A stretch of DNA of 64,000 nucleotides from Dermatophagoides farinae (taxonomy: Eukaryota > Arthropoda > Arachnida > Sarcoptiformes > Pyroglyphidae). Under the pieces are notes generated by a model. The model saw nothing but the letters and a program-made list of their open reading frames with translations, was not told where the DNA came from and searched no databases. The position numbers and the translations under genes were made by a program. The stretch lies in contig NC_134678.1 of NCBI RefSeq assembly GCF_024713945.1, forward strand, positions 3,782,001-3,846,000, in the 5' to 3' direction. This document shows, one piece after another, positions 43,817 through 55,494 of the stretch (the stretch's first letter is position 1; every line of letters starts with the position of its first letter).

Positions 43817-44524
43817 ATGAAACGAAACGTTTCAGCCACAATGGTTGCTACCAATAGATTTGAACAACAATTACACCATCATCAACAGTCACATGAACAA
43901 ATGAAATTGTTTCAATGTTCCGGCAATGATGTTCATCATCCTCATCACCATCATCGTCGTTCACACGAGCATCATACATCGATCGGCATGGTCGATTCGG
44001 CAGTTGCAGCAACTATGGCACCACAATTACCACCACACCCACCATCCTCAACAACATCAACAAGTTCGGTCAACAAGCGAAACAAATGTAAGTTTTTTCT
44101 TGAATTTCTCATGTGACACTTATTCAAATCGACTATTATTATGAAGAACATTCATTGATTGATTCAAAAACAATCGATCAATTGGTTGAAAAACGAATAC
44201 ATAAAATACAATTTTAATCCTCAATGAATTAGTCATAAATAGCTATTATTATTATTCTTAGCAAAAATTCCATTACTTAGAAATGCAACATAGCATATGT
44301 TTGGCTGTTTTATTGCCCATCAGCAACAGGAATGAATATAATGATCCCATTATTTGCTCAAATTGATTTTCACATTACATTACATACACACACACAAATT
44401 TTATTTATTAACAATCAAACCTCTGTGTTTTAAAGCAGCCGATCATCATTTGCTCATCATCATTTCGATGATAATTGTTGCTCGATGCTCGGTCAGAATG
44501 GACAAACACACAAGTGCCGCCGAC

Positions 44525-44608
<84 letters not shown>

Positions 44609-47261
44609 AAATTCCAAAATTGACACCTCTATGTCTGTCGTGTGTACGATTATTTATAATTCAAACATAGATAATGGCTTCATCATGAACAACGAACGAA
44701 ATAGCGCACAGTGGTGATCATCGATTGATGGTCGAATTTATTGCTTGATGATTGTTGTTTGCAAATCTTTCAATTCAAAAGCTGACAATTTAAACAAACA
44801 CAACGAGACTGCATTTGCATCAGCGAAACACTTTATTCAGTTCTTTCTCCCTTCACCTGATTTATTTGCTTTTAATTACATTAGCTTAGAATGGCATCTC
44901 ATCATCATCAACTGATCGTCACCATGTATAATGGCTTTAATCATATTTCTGATTCATTCTGACATTCATGATGCTTAAGACAAATTCGAGCCAAGTTTGA
45001 ACTATGCGGCATTTCAAATCGCATTCTAAGACAAAATCAACCATTATGATTGATTTCAAATCATCATAAAAAGAAATAGAAATAGAGAAAGTGATTTAAT
45101 GAATAAGGTAATTAAAAGATTTTTATGATTGAGCCGTTAGCATAGGCGGCGAACGTTTGTGATTGGTTGTCATAAAAGTCAGACAAGAGTCAAATTATAA
45201 GCACCAATTGATTTTGTTTCATTGATTCAACTATTTGAGTGATTCTTTAAATTTTCGATTTTGCAATCAGTATAATTACTAGCTAGATTCCCGAAAGCCG
45301 AATAGAAAGATGGGGAGAGAGAGAGATGAAATAGAAATATCAAACTAGTCGACACACCTACACGGTCATTATATGATCACTTGGGTGGTAATGGCCTATC
45401 CTTTGGACTTATCAATCACCATCATAACCTAAGAACGAGTTATTCACAAGAATTTGAATATGTGTTTCTTATTGATGTTGCTCGAGTTCAATTGTCGCCA
45501 CGTACTAACAAATGAACTTGTTCAAAAATTGTCCATGAATGTATGCTAGGGTTGTTTGTTTGGACATATTACCTGCTGTCACTTTGATCCAAATGACAAT
45601 GACAATAACAATTGGTGGTTCAATTCTTCATCTCATTTATTGCCCAAATGTCGCAGTGGGTGGACATAGTAGGAGAATAATTGTTAAATGATCAAATAAG
45701 CCAACAGATCAAGCAGTTAGAAGCAATTAATCTAACTAGTTGTGTACTTGTTTGACAGTTCCTTAGTCACAGTATCTTCTCAGTGTCCACCACTAACTAA
45801 ATTTTGCCATCAACCTGGTATGATAAAGTTGGGCCCGGAAACATTGTGTTTGTTGGTGGTCGATTTCATGCCTGTGGCGATCGATTGAACAAGACATTTA
45901 TACAAATTCAATGATAAGAAGAACAATTTTGAATTGATCTATCATCTGTCAGCATTATAGTTATTATCATAATCATCTTAATAAACAGAAAATGTCATAA
46001 TATCTAAACATGGATTCAGAGTGGGCTAATTTGTTGTTTACTATTTTAAAATTACAGCAGCATCATCAACCAATTCTTCATCGACCAAAGAAAGCCATTC
46101 TGGCGGAGATAATGCGACTGCATCATTACGAAGATATCGAACGGCATTCACCCGTGAACAACTCACCTTACTTGAAAAAGAATTCATACGCGAGAATTAT
46201 GTGTCCAGACATCGACGGTGTGAACTGGCGGCAGCGCTTGATCTACCCGAAAGTACAATCAAGGTACGTGTCAAAAGTCAGTTTGGCAAAAGTTGAAACA
46301 CTATCAACAGAATGTCGCTATAAATAGTCAATCTAAGCATTTAGATGATTGAAAATTTAAAAAATGGAATGACGAAAATAGAAACATTGCATTTAGAAAT
46401 CTGTATATATCATACATTTATTTACCAATAGGGAGCTTTATTCTCGACAATAACACGCATGCAAACAGAATTCATCTAATGGACATTTTTCGCTCTCGCC
46501 TTTCATTATAGGTCTGGTTTCAGAATCGAAGAATGAAAGACAAACGTCAAAGAATGGCATTGACTTGGCCGTATGCCAATCCTCATCTCGCTGTATATAT
46601 GTTCGCAGCAGCAGCAACAGCCGCTTCGTATGGCCAACCAGCAGCTATGTATTGGAATCGTGCTGCTGCTGCTGCGGCAGCTGCTGCTACTGCACCACAA
46701 TCACCATACAATAGCCATCATGATGAACATCAACTACCAACTTCGGCCAATCATCATCATCATCATGAGCAAACATCGGACGTTGATCAAACAACCGGAA
46801 AAGTAAACCAACCAGGAGGATATCATCCATTAATGATTGGAGCACCGGCCGCTGGTGAAACAGTATCACCATTCATGATGATGACCAATGGTATGGCCAC
46901 TACTTGTCCCATAATTGGTAACTCATCGGTGGAATCAACGAAAGTGAATTCACCTACGACTACAATGATCGCTACTATGGATCAAATGGTTCGTCATAAT
47001 GGTGCATGCTGTACATCGCCATCATTACCATTGGTATGTCTAGATGTAAACAGTTCATCCATACATTCTCCAACGACAACGACATCATCTTCCTCCTCGC
47101 CGTCGACAATGGCTATTGCTCATTCACCATCTATGTCAAAATTCAAACAGGAGCAAATGATACACAACAATAACGGAATTATGATGATACCAACATCAAC
47201 GGCAGTAGAAATGAATCGTAAAAAATTATTTCAACCATACAAAAACGATCTAGAAAAATAA
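43817..47261 (+). CDS. eve: Even-skipped (Evx) homeodomain transcription factor
   Basis: Segmentation and neural homeobox repressor. Exons 43817-44087, 46058-46263, 46512-47261; phases agree, 408 aa. The homeodomain reads [40 protein letters not shown] and [20 protein letters not shown], with the Evx-specific [21 protein letters not shown] and KDKRQR residues, followed by WPYA. The second intron splits the homeodomain at IK|VW (position 46/47). Exon 1 is His/Gln-rich, and exon 3 has a polyalanine run (about nine Ala) as in fly Eve repressor regions. The C-terminus ends [13 protein letters not shown], carrying the LFxPY Groucho-binding motif of Eve. The long first intron holds an AG microsatellite. 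Confidence 0.96.
44088..46057 (+). other. First intron of even-skipped (2.0 kb)
   Basis: Donor TGTAAGT at 44087/44088, acceptor ttacag ending 46057. No exon recognised within. It contains a long AG repeat (44529-44605) and AT-rich sequence with many ATTA-type words; it may hold enhancer elements. Confidence 0.75.
44529..44605 (+). repeat. (AG)n microsatellite in eve intron 1
   Basis: 77 bp of uninterrupted AG dinucleotide. GAGA repeats can bind Trl/GAGA factor in insects, but a plain microsatellite is the simpler reading. Open frames through it are artefacts. Confidence 0.95.
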
Positions 47262-47670
47262 TTATTGTTTCATTTATAATTTATCATCATCAAGAAGAAA
47301 AGAGGAGGCCATCTAGTCCGATCATTGGCTCCATTCACTTATAGATACGTAGCATTCTACCATTGTACATCTATAACAGCATCTAATTATTTAGCCATTC
47401 AATGCATATTTTTTTTGATTATTTTTTCCTGTCTGATTCTCTTCTACTTATTTTCTTGGAACAAGAACAGTGAATACTTGAATTACTCATTAAAATCAAC
47501 TTATTGCACATCATACACAATGTATACTGACACACACACACACACACACCAGCAAAAATATTTCAATATAGAAATTTAAACAATTATTTTAAAACAATAC
47601 AATACAATACAATAGAGAAATGATGTTGACAAAAATCATGTAAAGATTAAATACGGATAAGGTGATGGTT
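47262..47670. other. Intergenic region between eve and NUP205 stop codons
   Basis: Tail-to-tail spacer with the two 3' UTRs. It holds a CA repeat at 47531-47549 and an AATAC repeat at about 47594-47619. No gene seen. Confidence 0.7.
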
Positions 47671-50600
47671 TCAATTGCGAAGAAAAATTTGGCTTTTTGG
47701 ACAAGTACTGTCATTAGCAATACTGGTCAATGAAAAGGAATGAGTATGTTTTAGGTAGACAATACGTTTGATACGGCGACTAAGAGCATCTATAAATACG
47801 TTATTATTCGCTCCAGAGACAGATTGTATCTTGGCAAAAAATACTTCGTTGAATGTTGATTCGGCTTGTGATCGCAGCAAATCAATATCTTGCATTAGTT
47901 CCAAGGATAAGTCAGCCGTTGTAGTCGACATGGAAAAATACATGTTGAAATGAGTCCATAACAGGTAGAGAGCTGATTCAATTATGGCAATACTTTCAGC
48001 TAAATCATTGGAGCGAGTTGTGCATCTATGAATAATGGAAACCAAAAGGCCAAGATTGTGCTTACAATACAATCGAGAATCGGTGTATGAGAGTGAGGGC
48101 TCGAATAAAGGTTGATCTGTTGCTGAAAATAGTATAAGTGGAAAAAATTGAATAAAAATTCAAACTGATAAGTTAACATTGAGTAATTACCATTGGACGA
48201 GACAAGTTGTACGCAGGCATTTAGAATAATAAAAACAATCTGACCGTCTGTTGAGGCCAAAGATTGTTCACCTGAACAAAACAGTGGAAGTAATCCAATA
48301 AAATTTGTTTGTAGCGTTCGATTTACATTCAAAACGAGACGGCCGATCAAACGTGAAACTAGCAGCAATAGTTCAGAACCGTTAACGCTTTCTTTAATTG
48401 TAGGGGCCAAACGGATCAAATCATGCAAAATTGAATGGGCCGATATAAACGAGCCAAACTGTATGAAAAAACGGTAAGGATATCAAGAATAGAGTGTGTT
48501 AGTACAAACAAACCTCTGAAATGATCTGCCTGTTATTGCTGATGGTTGTTATAGTGATCATGAGCCGTAAAATGTAGACAAACATCTTGAAACAAACAGG
48601 ATTCTCGCATATCAAATATGGATACATATCAAAACATTGCAGTGATTCGAGCGTTTGAACCAGATCGAGGTTGTTTAGCAAACCATTCAGTAGGTAGTCA
48701 ACGTTGGTAGATGAGAATATAATTAGCAATAGCATCTAAACAGAAAAGATAGAATGAAACATAAAGCCAATTTAGTTTTAAAAGGCTTACCATTTTTGAT
48801 TCAAAAACGTAAAAAGCTTTGATGAATTCGTATTTGTTAGCTCGGATTTCTCGTTCGTCTGATAAAAGACTCAAAAGCAATTGTTTCAATGAACCATTCA
48901 GTATTAATTCATTGAGCCAATTGGTGCAATCGCAACGATTAAGTATGGAAATGGCCAGCATTTTGGCCACTTCATGACCAGCAAGAATATCTCGAGTAAA
49001 TTTATCCAAAAGATTTGATGAGAATCGTAATTCTTTGAATAACAAAGGCGGCAACAAACGAAACAAGTACAATAAAGATGCATAGAAATTGATCCGTGCC
49101 CGCTTTTGTTTCGACCATATTAGCGAGGAATTCTCCAGTACGTGCATGATTGAACGAATGCATGAGGAAATGTTTGTTACACTTTTCGAATCGATTTCGT
49201 TTAATGCCCATGAGGCAATAAGAATGGTGGAAGAGATGGATCGGTAAAAATGATCATTCGTTGATGGATCCATAATTCTGTTGATGAGCTCAAGATTAAT
49301 CTCGGCAAGATAACGAGATTGCATCTCCTGTTCCATTCCAGAGCCAGCAAGGCAGCTACACAAAATGATGACCTGCACTAATTCACACCATGATTCGATG
49401 AATTCACTTTTCTGCTTAACCATCTCGATCGATTGATTAACCGAAGTACAATAAAGCATTATCTTTTTGATCTCTTCACGGAGAAGGCTCGAAGAAGAAA
49501 GACCAATCTGAGTACCGAGAGCACGGATTTCATTGAACAATTTCTGATGCAACAAAGGTAGATCTATGGTCTTATCGACATTCAAACTTTCCAAGATGGT
49601 TTTCTGTAATTCTTTAGAATCAAAATAATCAAAGCTTTGCATGGTCGGGTGGTCATGTTCGAATACGAACGGATACAGGAAGCCTAGAATTCGAGGTTTT
49701 TTGGTCTCTTTGAACAAGAACGAAACGTATGATGAACAGTAGGATTGAAGCTTCTGTTCAGAAGTGATACGTATGTCAATCGCCAGAATCTTGAGAAAAT
49801 ATGTTATTTCGAATAGCAACGATTCGACAAGCTTTTGATCCATCGCAAACTGTGTGACGGTCAATCTATTCCAGAATTTTAAGTATTGAAGGTTGAATTC
49901 GTAGCTTGACCGTAGAACACGCAAAACGATCTCATTTGTATGGACGGATGAACACAATTTGTAGATAATGTGCATGCCTAATTTACGTTCTTCTAACAAA
50001 TCTTGCCATTCAATAATTGAGCCATCGAACAATGAAAGAATCGAATGTAAACACGTATAGCTCTGACAAAAAAGACTAACGTTTTTTAGTGAAAACAGTT
50101 TACTTTCGATACCAATTAATTTGTGAGCAAACGTGTATTTGCTAGTGGCCGATCCCTGTCCCAAATAGGTGTCGATGAACAGGAGGGTTTCTTTACGCAA
50201 TTCTTGACTATCACGTTCCAAGCATTCGACAAACATTTGATTAAACTGTTCGGATTTGAGCAATGGATTCTGTACATTTGAACAACACTGCATTAAGCAT
50301 AAATAAGTCATTTCGAAATTTGCATCACATAACGAACGTAACAGTCGTAATGTATGGATAGCAATTTCCGACGAAAAAGGCAGCATCCGGAATAATATGA
50401 CTAATCGATCTTGACGATTTGTGCGCGGATTGATATTGTTGAACAATGAATCAAATTTGACAAACGTTGATAAGCAAAGGCCAGCTGCCCCTCGTATCGA
50501 TTCAAAGAAAAGGTCTTGACGTTGGCAAACTTCACGTAGCAATGACAATATGGTAACGGTACATTGTTCCACGAATCTGCATGTTTGTTGAGGGCCATGA

Positions 50601-53141
50601 TCATAATCTTTTAAGGTTGGCTGGTTATAATTGACTTCCAAATAGGTAACACTCTCTTCTAAACTTGAAATAATATGCCGAAATAGGAGATTCTCCTGTA
50701 ATATCTGTGAGAACACGGCCAACATTCGAGGAGTGAGTCCTTCGATAAAATCACATCGCTGTACAATGTTCAAGAGCAGCTGGTAAGCCAGTTTCATGAC
50801 GATCCATTTTTCATTTTCATTCTTGAAGATACGATAGGAAGTTTTTAACAGAATGGAATCTATAATGAATTTAAAACAACTTTCAGATGAGCTCATCTGA
50901 TGTATTGTCATGCGAGATTCCAAATGTGAGAACAAGGTGTTCATCAGTTCCAAGAATGCGATTGTTATTGGATATTCTTCATTTTTCACCTCGATCTCTT
51001 CGATTTCAATGGCGATACCGTTCTGCCATAATTTTGGATGACTAAGCATACCTGATTGATTATAGCGAGGTAATATAGTTTCGATTTCACGCCAAATAAT
51101 GTTCGACACGGATGATACAGTGGAGAATGCGGCAAAACATTTCAGTATCTGAGCCTTTAACTCACGCGAAACAGCACAACGAAGGATAGACACCATGATT
51201 GGAATAAAAAGGTATTGCTGATTCTCAGCAATAGCCACACAACAGGTTCGATCATTTTGGACGATTTCCTCTAAAAGGTTCACGATAGCACAAATCGATT
51301 CGACGTCTGCTGTGGTGGCCAATTTTCGTCGGTTGCCTTGATTTTGTACATGTTGATGAATGTGATTATTGAAGCCAACAGATAACGAGAATGAAGCACT
51401 AATTCGTTCGGTATTGTCCGAACCTCGAACAGTGTTTAGATAATCATTTAGCGTTTCACTGAATGAACTTATAGAGAATTGAATGCTAGTGTGAAAACTT
51501 GTGTTCTTAATCAGATTGAACACGTTGAATGGTGAGTGGCGAGCTAGTGACCGAAAGAATTTAATGACAGCAGCATGCAATAGCTGTGGAAAAAAGGATT
51601 CGTGTAATGAACGAACGAATTTGTGTAGTACTTGCTGACGGGATAAAACAGATTTCGAATGAATCTGCTGTTGATCAACGTTAAGCCAAAAGTCATTAGA
51701 TAAGCCATAAGGATCGGCATGATAGAAAGTTGCCAGAAAACGGAGAAATTTATCAAATTGAAGTGAGGCTTGAGACAAATTAGTGAAAGGTTTAATCGAT
51801 TCAGCTGACAAAGCATTCAATATGATGCCCGATTCGTCGGCTTTGTCGCGTAACTCTTTAATCTTATGTGACATGTTCATAATCATATCACAGATGATTG
51901 AATGAATTTTATGAACGAAAAATTCTTCACTGTACAGATGTTTATTTTGAGCCAACAGTTGGTTAATGTTTTCGAATACATTCTCTTCAATTGCCCGATC
52001 AATTAGCTTTTCTTCGTCAATTTCTACCAAATCCAAACCAGGCAACGAGTACATGGACAATGTCTTGAGATTTAACGATACGGCCAATCGAATGATTGGT
52101 TTGATAGATTTGATGACAAATTCAGATTCGTCTAGTTTTGAAACAAATTCTGCGAAAGCATTCCCATTTTTGATCCACCAGCAAGCATCAATAGTAGCAG
52201 ATTGTCGTTGCTCATCGTCCTCGAGTTCTTGGATAAAGCTGACATCCAACGCATAAAGCATGGACAACAACAATTCTGTGGTTACTGTATCTAAATAGGT
52301 ACTCTCCAAACAACTCTTGTTTTGAACAAGCTCAAATATGCTGAACATTTCTTTTGTCGAAAGATATGTCTGTGCTGAATAATTGAATATGATGTTGGCC
52401 GTAATTTTTCGAATGTCTTTCATTGTGTCAAACACTTGTTTCCGGTATCTATAAGGTCCAAGGCCTCGATTCGTTTCTAACATATCATACTCGCGTTTGA
52501 TATCGAATTCATTCAATATATTACAACAGCGTATGACTATGCTCTCCTCTTTTAATTCATTGACGAATCGATTTATGCAGCGAGAAATTTCTTTTGACAA
52601 TTTTGATGTCCAACTGCGGCCACTGCTAACCTGAATTAATGTTTGTAAGGCGCTTAAAAGATTTTTTTTGCTATCGTAGTAGTAGAGAACGGCAACCGTT
52701 CCGCGGCTCATATCTGGAAAGCGGGAAAGTTGGTTCTGGCCGGTAATCAACAATTCCAATGCATTGAGTTCGTTCAGGTTGAATAAATCGGACAGGAGTA
52801 AAGCTTCATTCACCATGTCTTGGGGTATGACTTTTTTTAATTTATTCTGATTTTCAATTATCGTTATGCCATCATTACAAGCATTACGAACAACTTCACG
52901 GTGTAGTGAATTTTTCGGTGCATTTTTCATAGCGGAAATGAAATCGGCTTTATGTTTGATGAGTGCGCTTTCAAGCTTTGAACAAGCTTGAAGAGAACCA
53001 TCGCGAATGGAATTTTTGATGAGATTATTCAATTGCCGATATGGTAGCCAACAATGGCCTGAAAAGAGATCATTTCATGTATAATGATCGAGATTGAAAC
53101 AGATATTACTTACCGAGATCGATTTGATTGTCGACAACCAT
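47671..53141 (-). CDS. Nup205: Nuclear pore complex protein NUP205
   Basis: Large inner-ring alpha-solenoid nucleoporin that connects NUP93 with the pore scaffold. Exons 53141-53114, 53058-48791, 48735-48514, 48458-48191, 48122-47671; phases agree, about 1,745 aa (human 2,012). N-terminal match: ALIKHKADFISAMKNAPKNS (human LILKKHKPDFISLFKNPPKN), ALLLSDLFNLNELNALELLI and DMSRGTVAVLYYYDSKKNLL; further DISFIEQ-like DVSFIQELEDDEQ. The rest is helical, leucine-rich solenoid without other domains. Almost the whole protein sits in one 4.3-kb exon. The C-terminal part is shorter than in vertebrates, so a further small exon cannot be excluded, although the last frame ends cleanly. Confidence 0.93.
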
Positions 53142-53494
53142 TATTTTCACAACAATAATTTCCCGTTATTGAATGATTGAGTTAAAATCGTGTGCTACAA
53201 CCAAATTTCGGCGAAAAGGCATGTGGTAGCACTTGTACATGCACATTCACAATGGGCCAGAGTAACAAAAGATAACGATACAATCGATACTTGAAGTCAA
53301 ATTCAAAACTTTTTTCTTTTCAAAATTAATAATAAAATCAAATTATAATTATTATTATTTGATGGATATGAAAAAAAGAAAAATATTTATACAGATTACA
53401 CACGATTAGGCACTTTTCAATATGTAAATCATTTAATTATAATAAAATCAATGAGATTCAATGAGAAAAAGCATGAAACTGGTTCGAATTATAG
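53142..53494. other. Intergenic region between WDR45B and NUP205
   Basis: About 350 bp, AT-rich; contains the NUP205 promoter and the WDR45B 3' UTR. Nothing else recognised. Confidence 0.6.
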
Positions 53495-54841
53495 TCATTC
53501 GTCAATTGTATCTAGAAATTGGGCATAGACATCACGTTTACATTCGCCTTTGGCATTAAACCGAAATTTGTAATAACTTCCATCAGCACATATAGCTTTT
53601 GAGAAACAATGATTAATGAGCGAATTGATACATGGATAAAATGAGATTCAACTAACCAATTACTGAGTCAGGCTCGGAACCAAAAGCACATATGCATTGA
53701 GCACCAACAGGCACTTGGAATCGAGTGAAACTCCATTTAGAACTGAAATATTTGGAAATAAAAGACGCCGAGGCTAAACTGGAATTGTTGAAATTCATAG
53801 ATAAAGATTCATCAGCAGGTCAGTGTAAGGTATATAAATAGGTAACTTACTTGGACTGTTTATTTTTACGGACATCATCTACAGCAAATATATGTACTGT
53901 GCCGTGATCACTGGATACACAAAGCAAAGAAGAATCCTGATTGAAATTTATACTAAAAATCGAATCATATAACATTACAGAGGCATAAATGATAGATTTG
54001 ACATTCAAATAACTAACCAATAGATGTTAGCAGCATTTGCCCCTCGCCGTAGCTCATTCAGTAGGATTCCAGTAGTCGTATCGAATATTCTTATTAGTGT
54101 GCCTTTCTCTGATGCTGTAGCCAATTTCGTGCCAGAAAGGTTCAATGCTAAACAACTCAATGCCGAATCGTGAGCTGTTATATCAAGTGGATGCTTTTCT
54201 CCATCGGCCAGATCGATAATCTGTACATTGCCGATTTTCCGTGCCGGAAAAGCCAAATAAGAATTATTACTGTTAGGGCAGAGGACGCCAAGACCTTTTG
54301 GATTTGAACAGGTTTCAAACACATGCAACTGCTGTGGTATATGGGTGAATGTGTACACTTTGATCATTGTCTCCAATATGACAACTATTCGATCACGACG
54401 AAGTTTGACAGATTTAACCGCCGATTGAAATTCCAATTCGATTACGTGTTTCTTTTTCAAATCATCCCAGACGATTACTGTCAAATTGATTCATTTGTCA
54501 AATTAGGCAATTGTTTAAAAATTGATTCAATATTTCATACGTTTTTTTGGAGAGAAACAAGGCTTATTACCACCACCGATCAAAGCCAAGTAATTACATC
54601 GGAATAGCATCTCAACGTAACCGATTCCTCCTCCAGTGAAATCTGTGGAAATTAATGTTATATACAAAAAAAACAATCTTTGACTCACTTTACCTTGTTT
54701 CTCTTTTTCTTTGAGTGGATCTGAATTGTAAACACGAAAACCATTCTGCAGGCCACAGGCAAAACATCCTTGGTCCTGATTGAATCCGACGAACAAAAGA
54801 TTCTTGTTGTTCAATGATGAATCGATCTTTTGCACATTCAT
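53495..54841 (-). CDS. WDR45B: WD-repeat PROPPIN, WDR45B (WIPI3)
   Basis: Seven-bladed propeller that binds PtdIns3P and acts in autophagosome formation. Six exons: 54841-54694, 54642-54541, 54477-54018, 53952-53851, 53778-53657, 53595-53495; phases agree, 344 aa, the same as human WIPI3. Strong matches are [100 protein letters not shown] and the phosphoinositide-binding LRRG ([18 protein letters not shown]3-type variant of FRRG). The end is [15 protein letters not shown]. It shares a divergent promoter region with NSF. Confidence 0.97.
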
Positions 54842-55494
54842 TTTTTTACCCTGATGGGATCGCTCGAATATGGGTGGATCACTTTTAGGAATTTATTTTT
54901 TCTACCTCTCTTTCTAACAATAAATGGCCAATTTATATCAACATGCATTCACGATGACTGTATAGATTTTTAAATGTTTGCAATCTTCACCTGATTGAAA
55001 AAGAGCCAATTTACGAATGTTTAATCGATTCCAATGAATGAATGTGGATGATGTATGGTTTATTTTGAAAAAATGACAACACAGAGTATAAACAGATCTT
55101 ATAACCCATTCCGACAACTTTTCCCATACAAACCTTTGAGCAAGATGATTTGGCAGCAGCTGGTATACCAATGTTGAATTGTCATGCATGCATGTGATAA
55201 AATCGGTTATCTATGAATGTTTGGATCGCTCCATGACCATCAAAAACAATCAAATGGACACTCTCATTGATCGTATAGAGCATGAGTAGTAAATCTTTTG
55301 GAAAAACTGAGGGGCGACACATTCATTCTTTAAACTATAATATTTTTTCTTGCTCGGTCCTATATAATCTCATCGAATCCATTCACCTTGTATCGCTCAA
55401 TTTGTTATTTTGAACCAGATTGAAAAAATTTTTGACATTCTGTTAGTTTTTTCATCATCCGTTAGTAGTCATAAAATTTGTAATAATTTACAAA
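54842..55494. other. Divergent promoter region of WDR45B and NSF
   Basis: 650 bp between start codons on opposite strands; no coding sequence recognised. It probably carries both promoters. Confidence 0.55.

Noticed and set aside
44408-44670. Frames reading [11 protein letters not shown] SLSLSLSL around 44530-44605
   Set aside because: Translations of the AG microsatellite, not protein.
46506-46872. Frames antisense to eve exon 3
   Set aside because: Shadows of His/Ala-rich eve coding sequence.
53480-53495. tggttcgaat, a second tRNA-B-box-like word
   Set aside because: Directly at the WDR45B stop; no tRNA fold.
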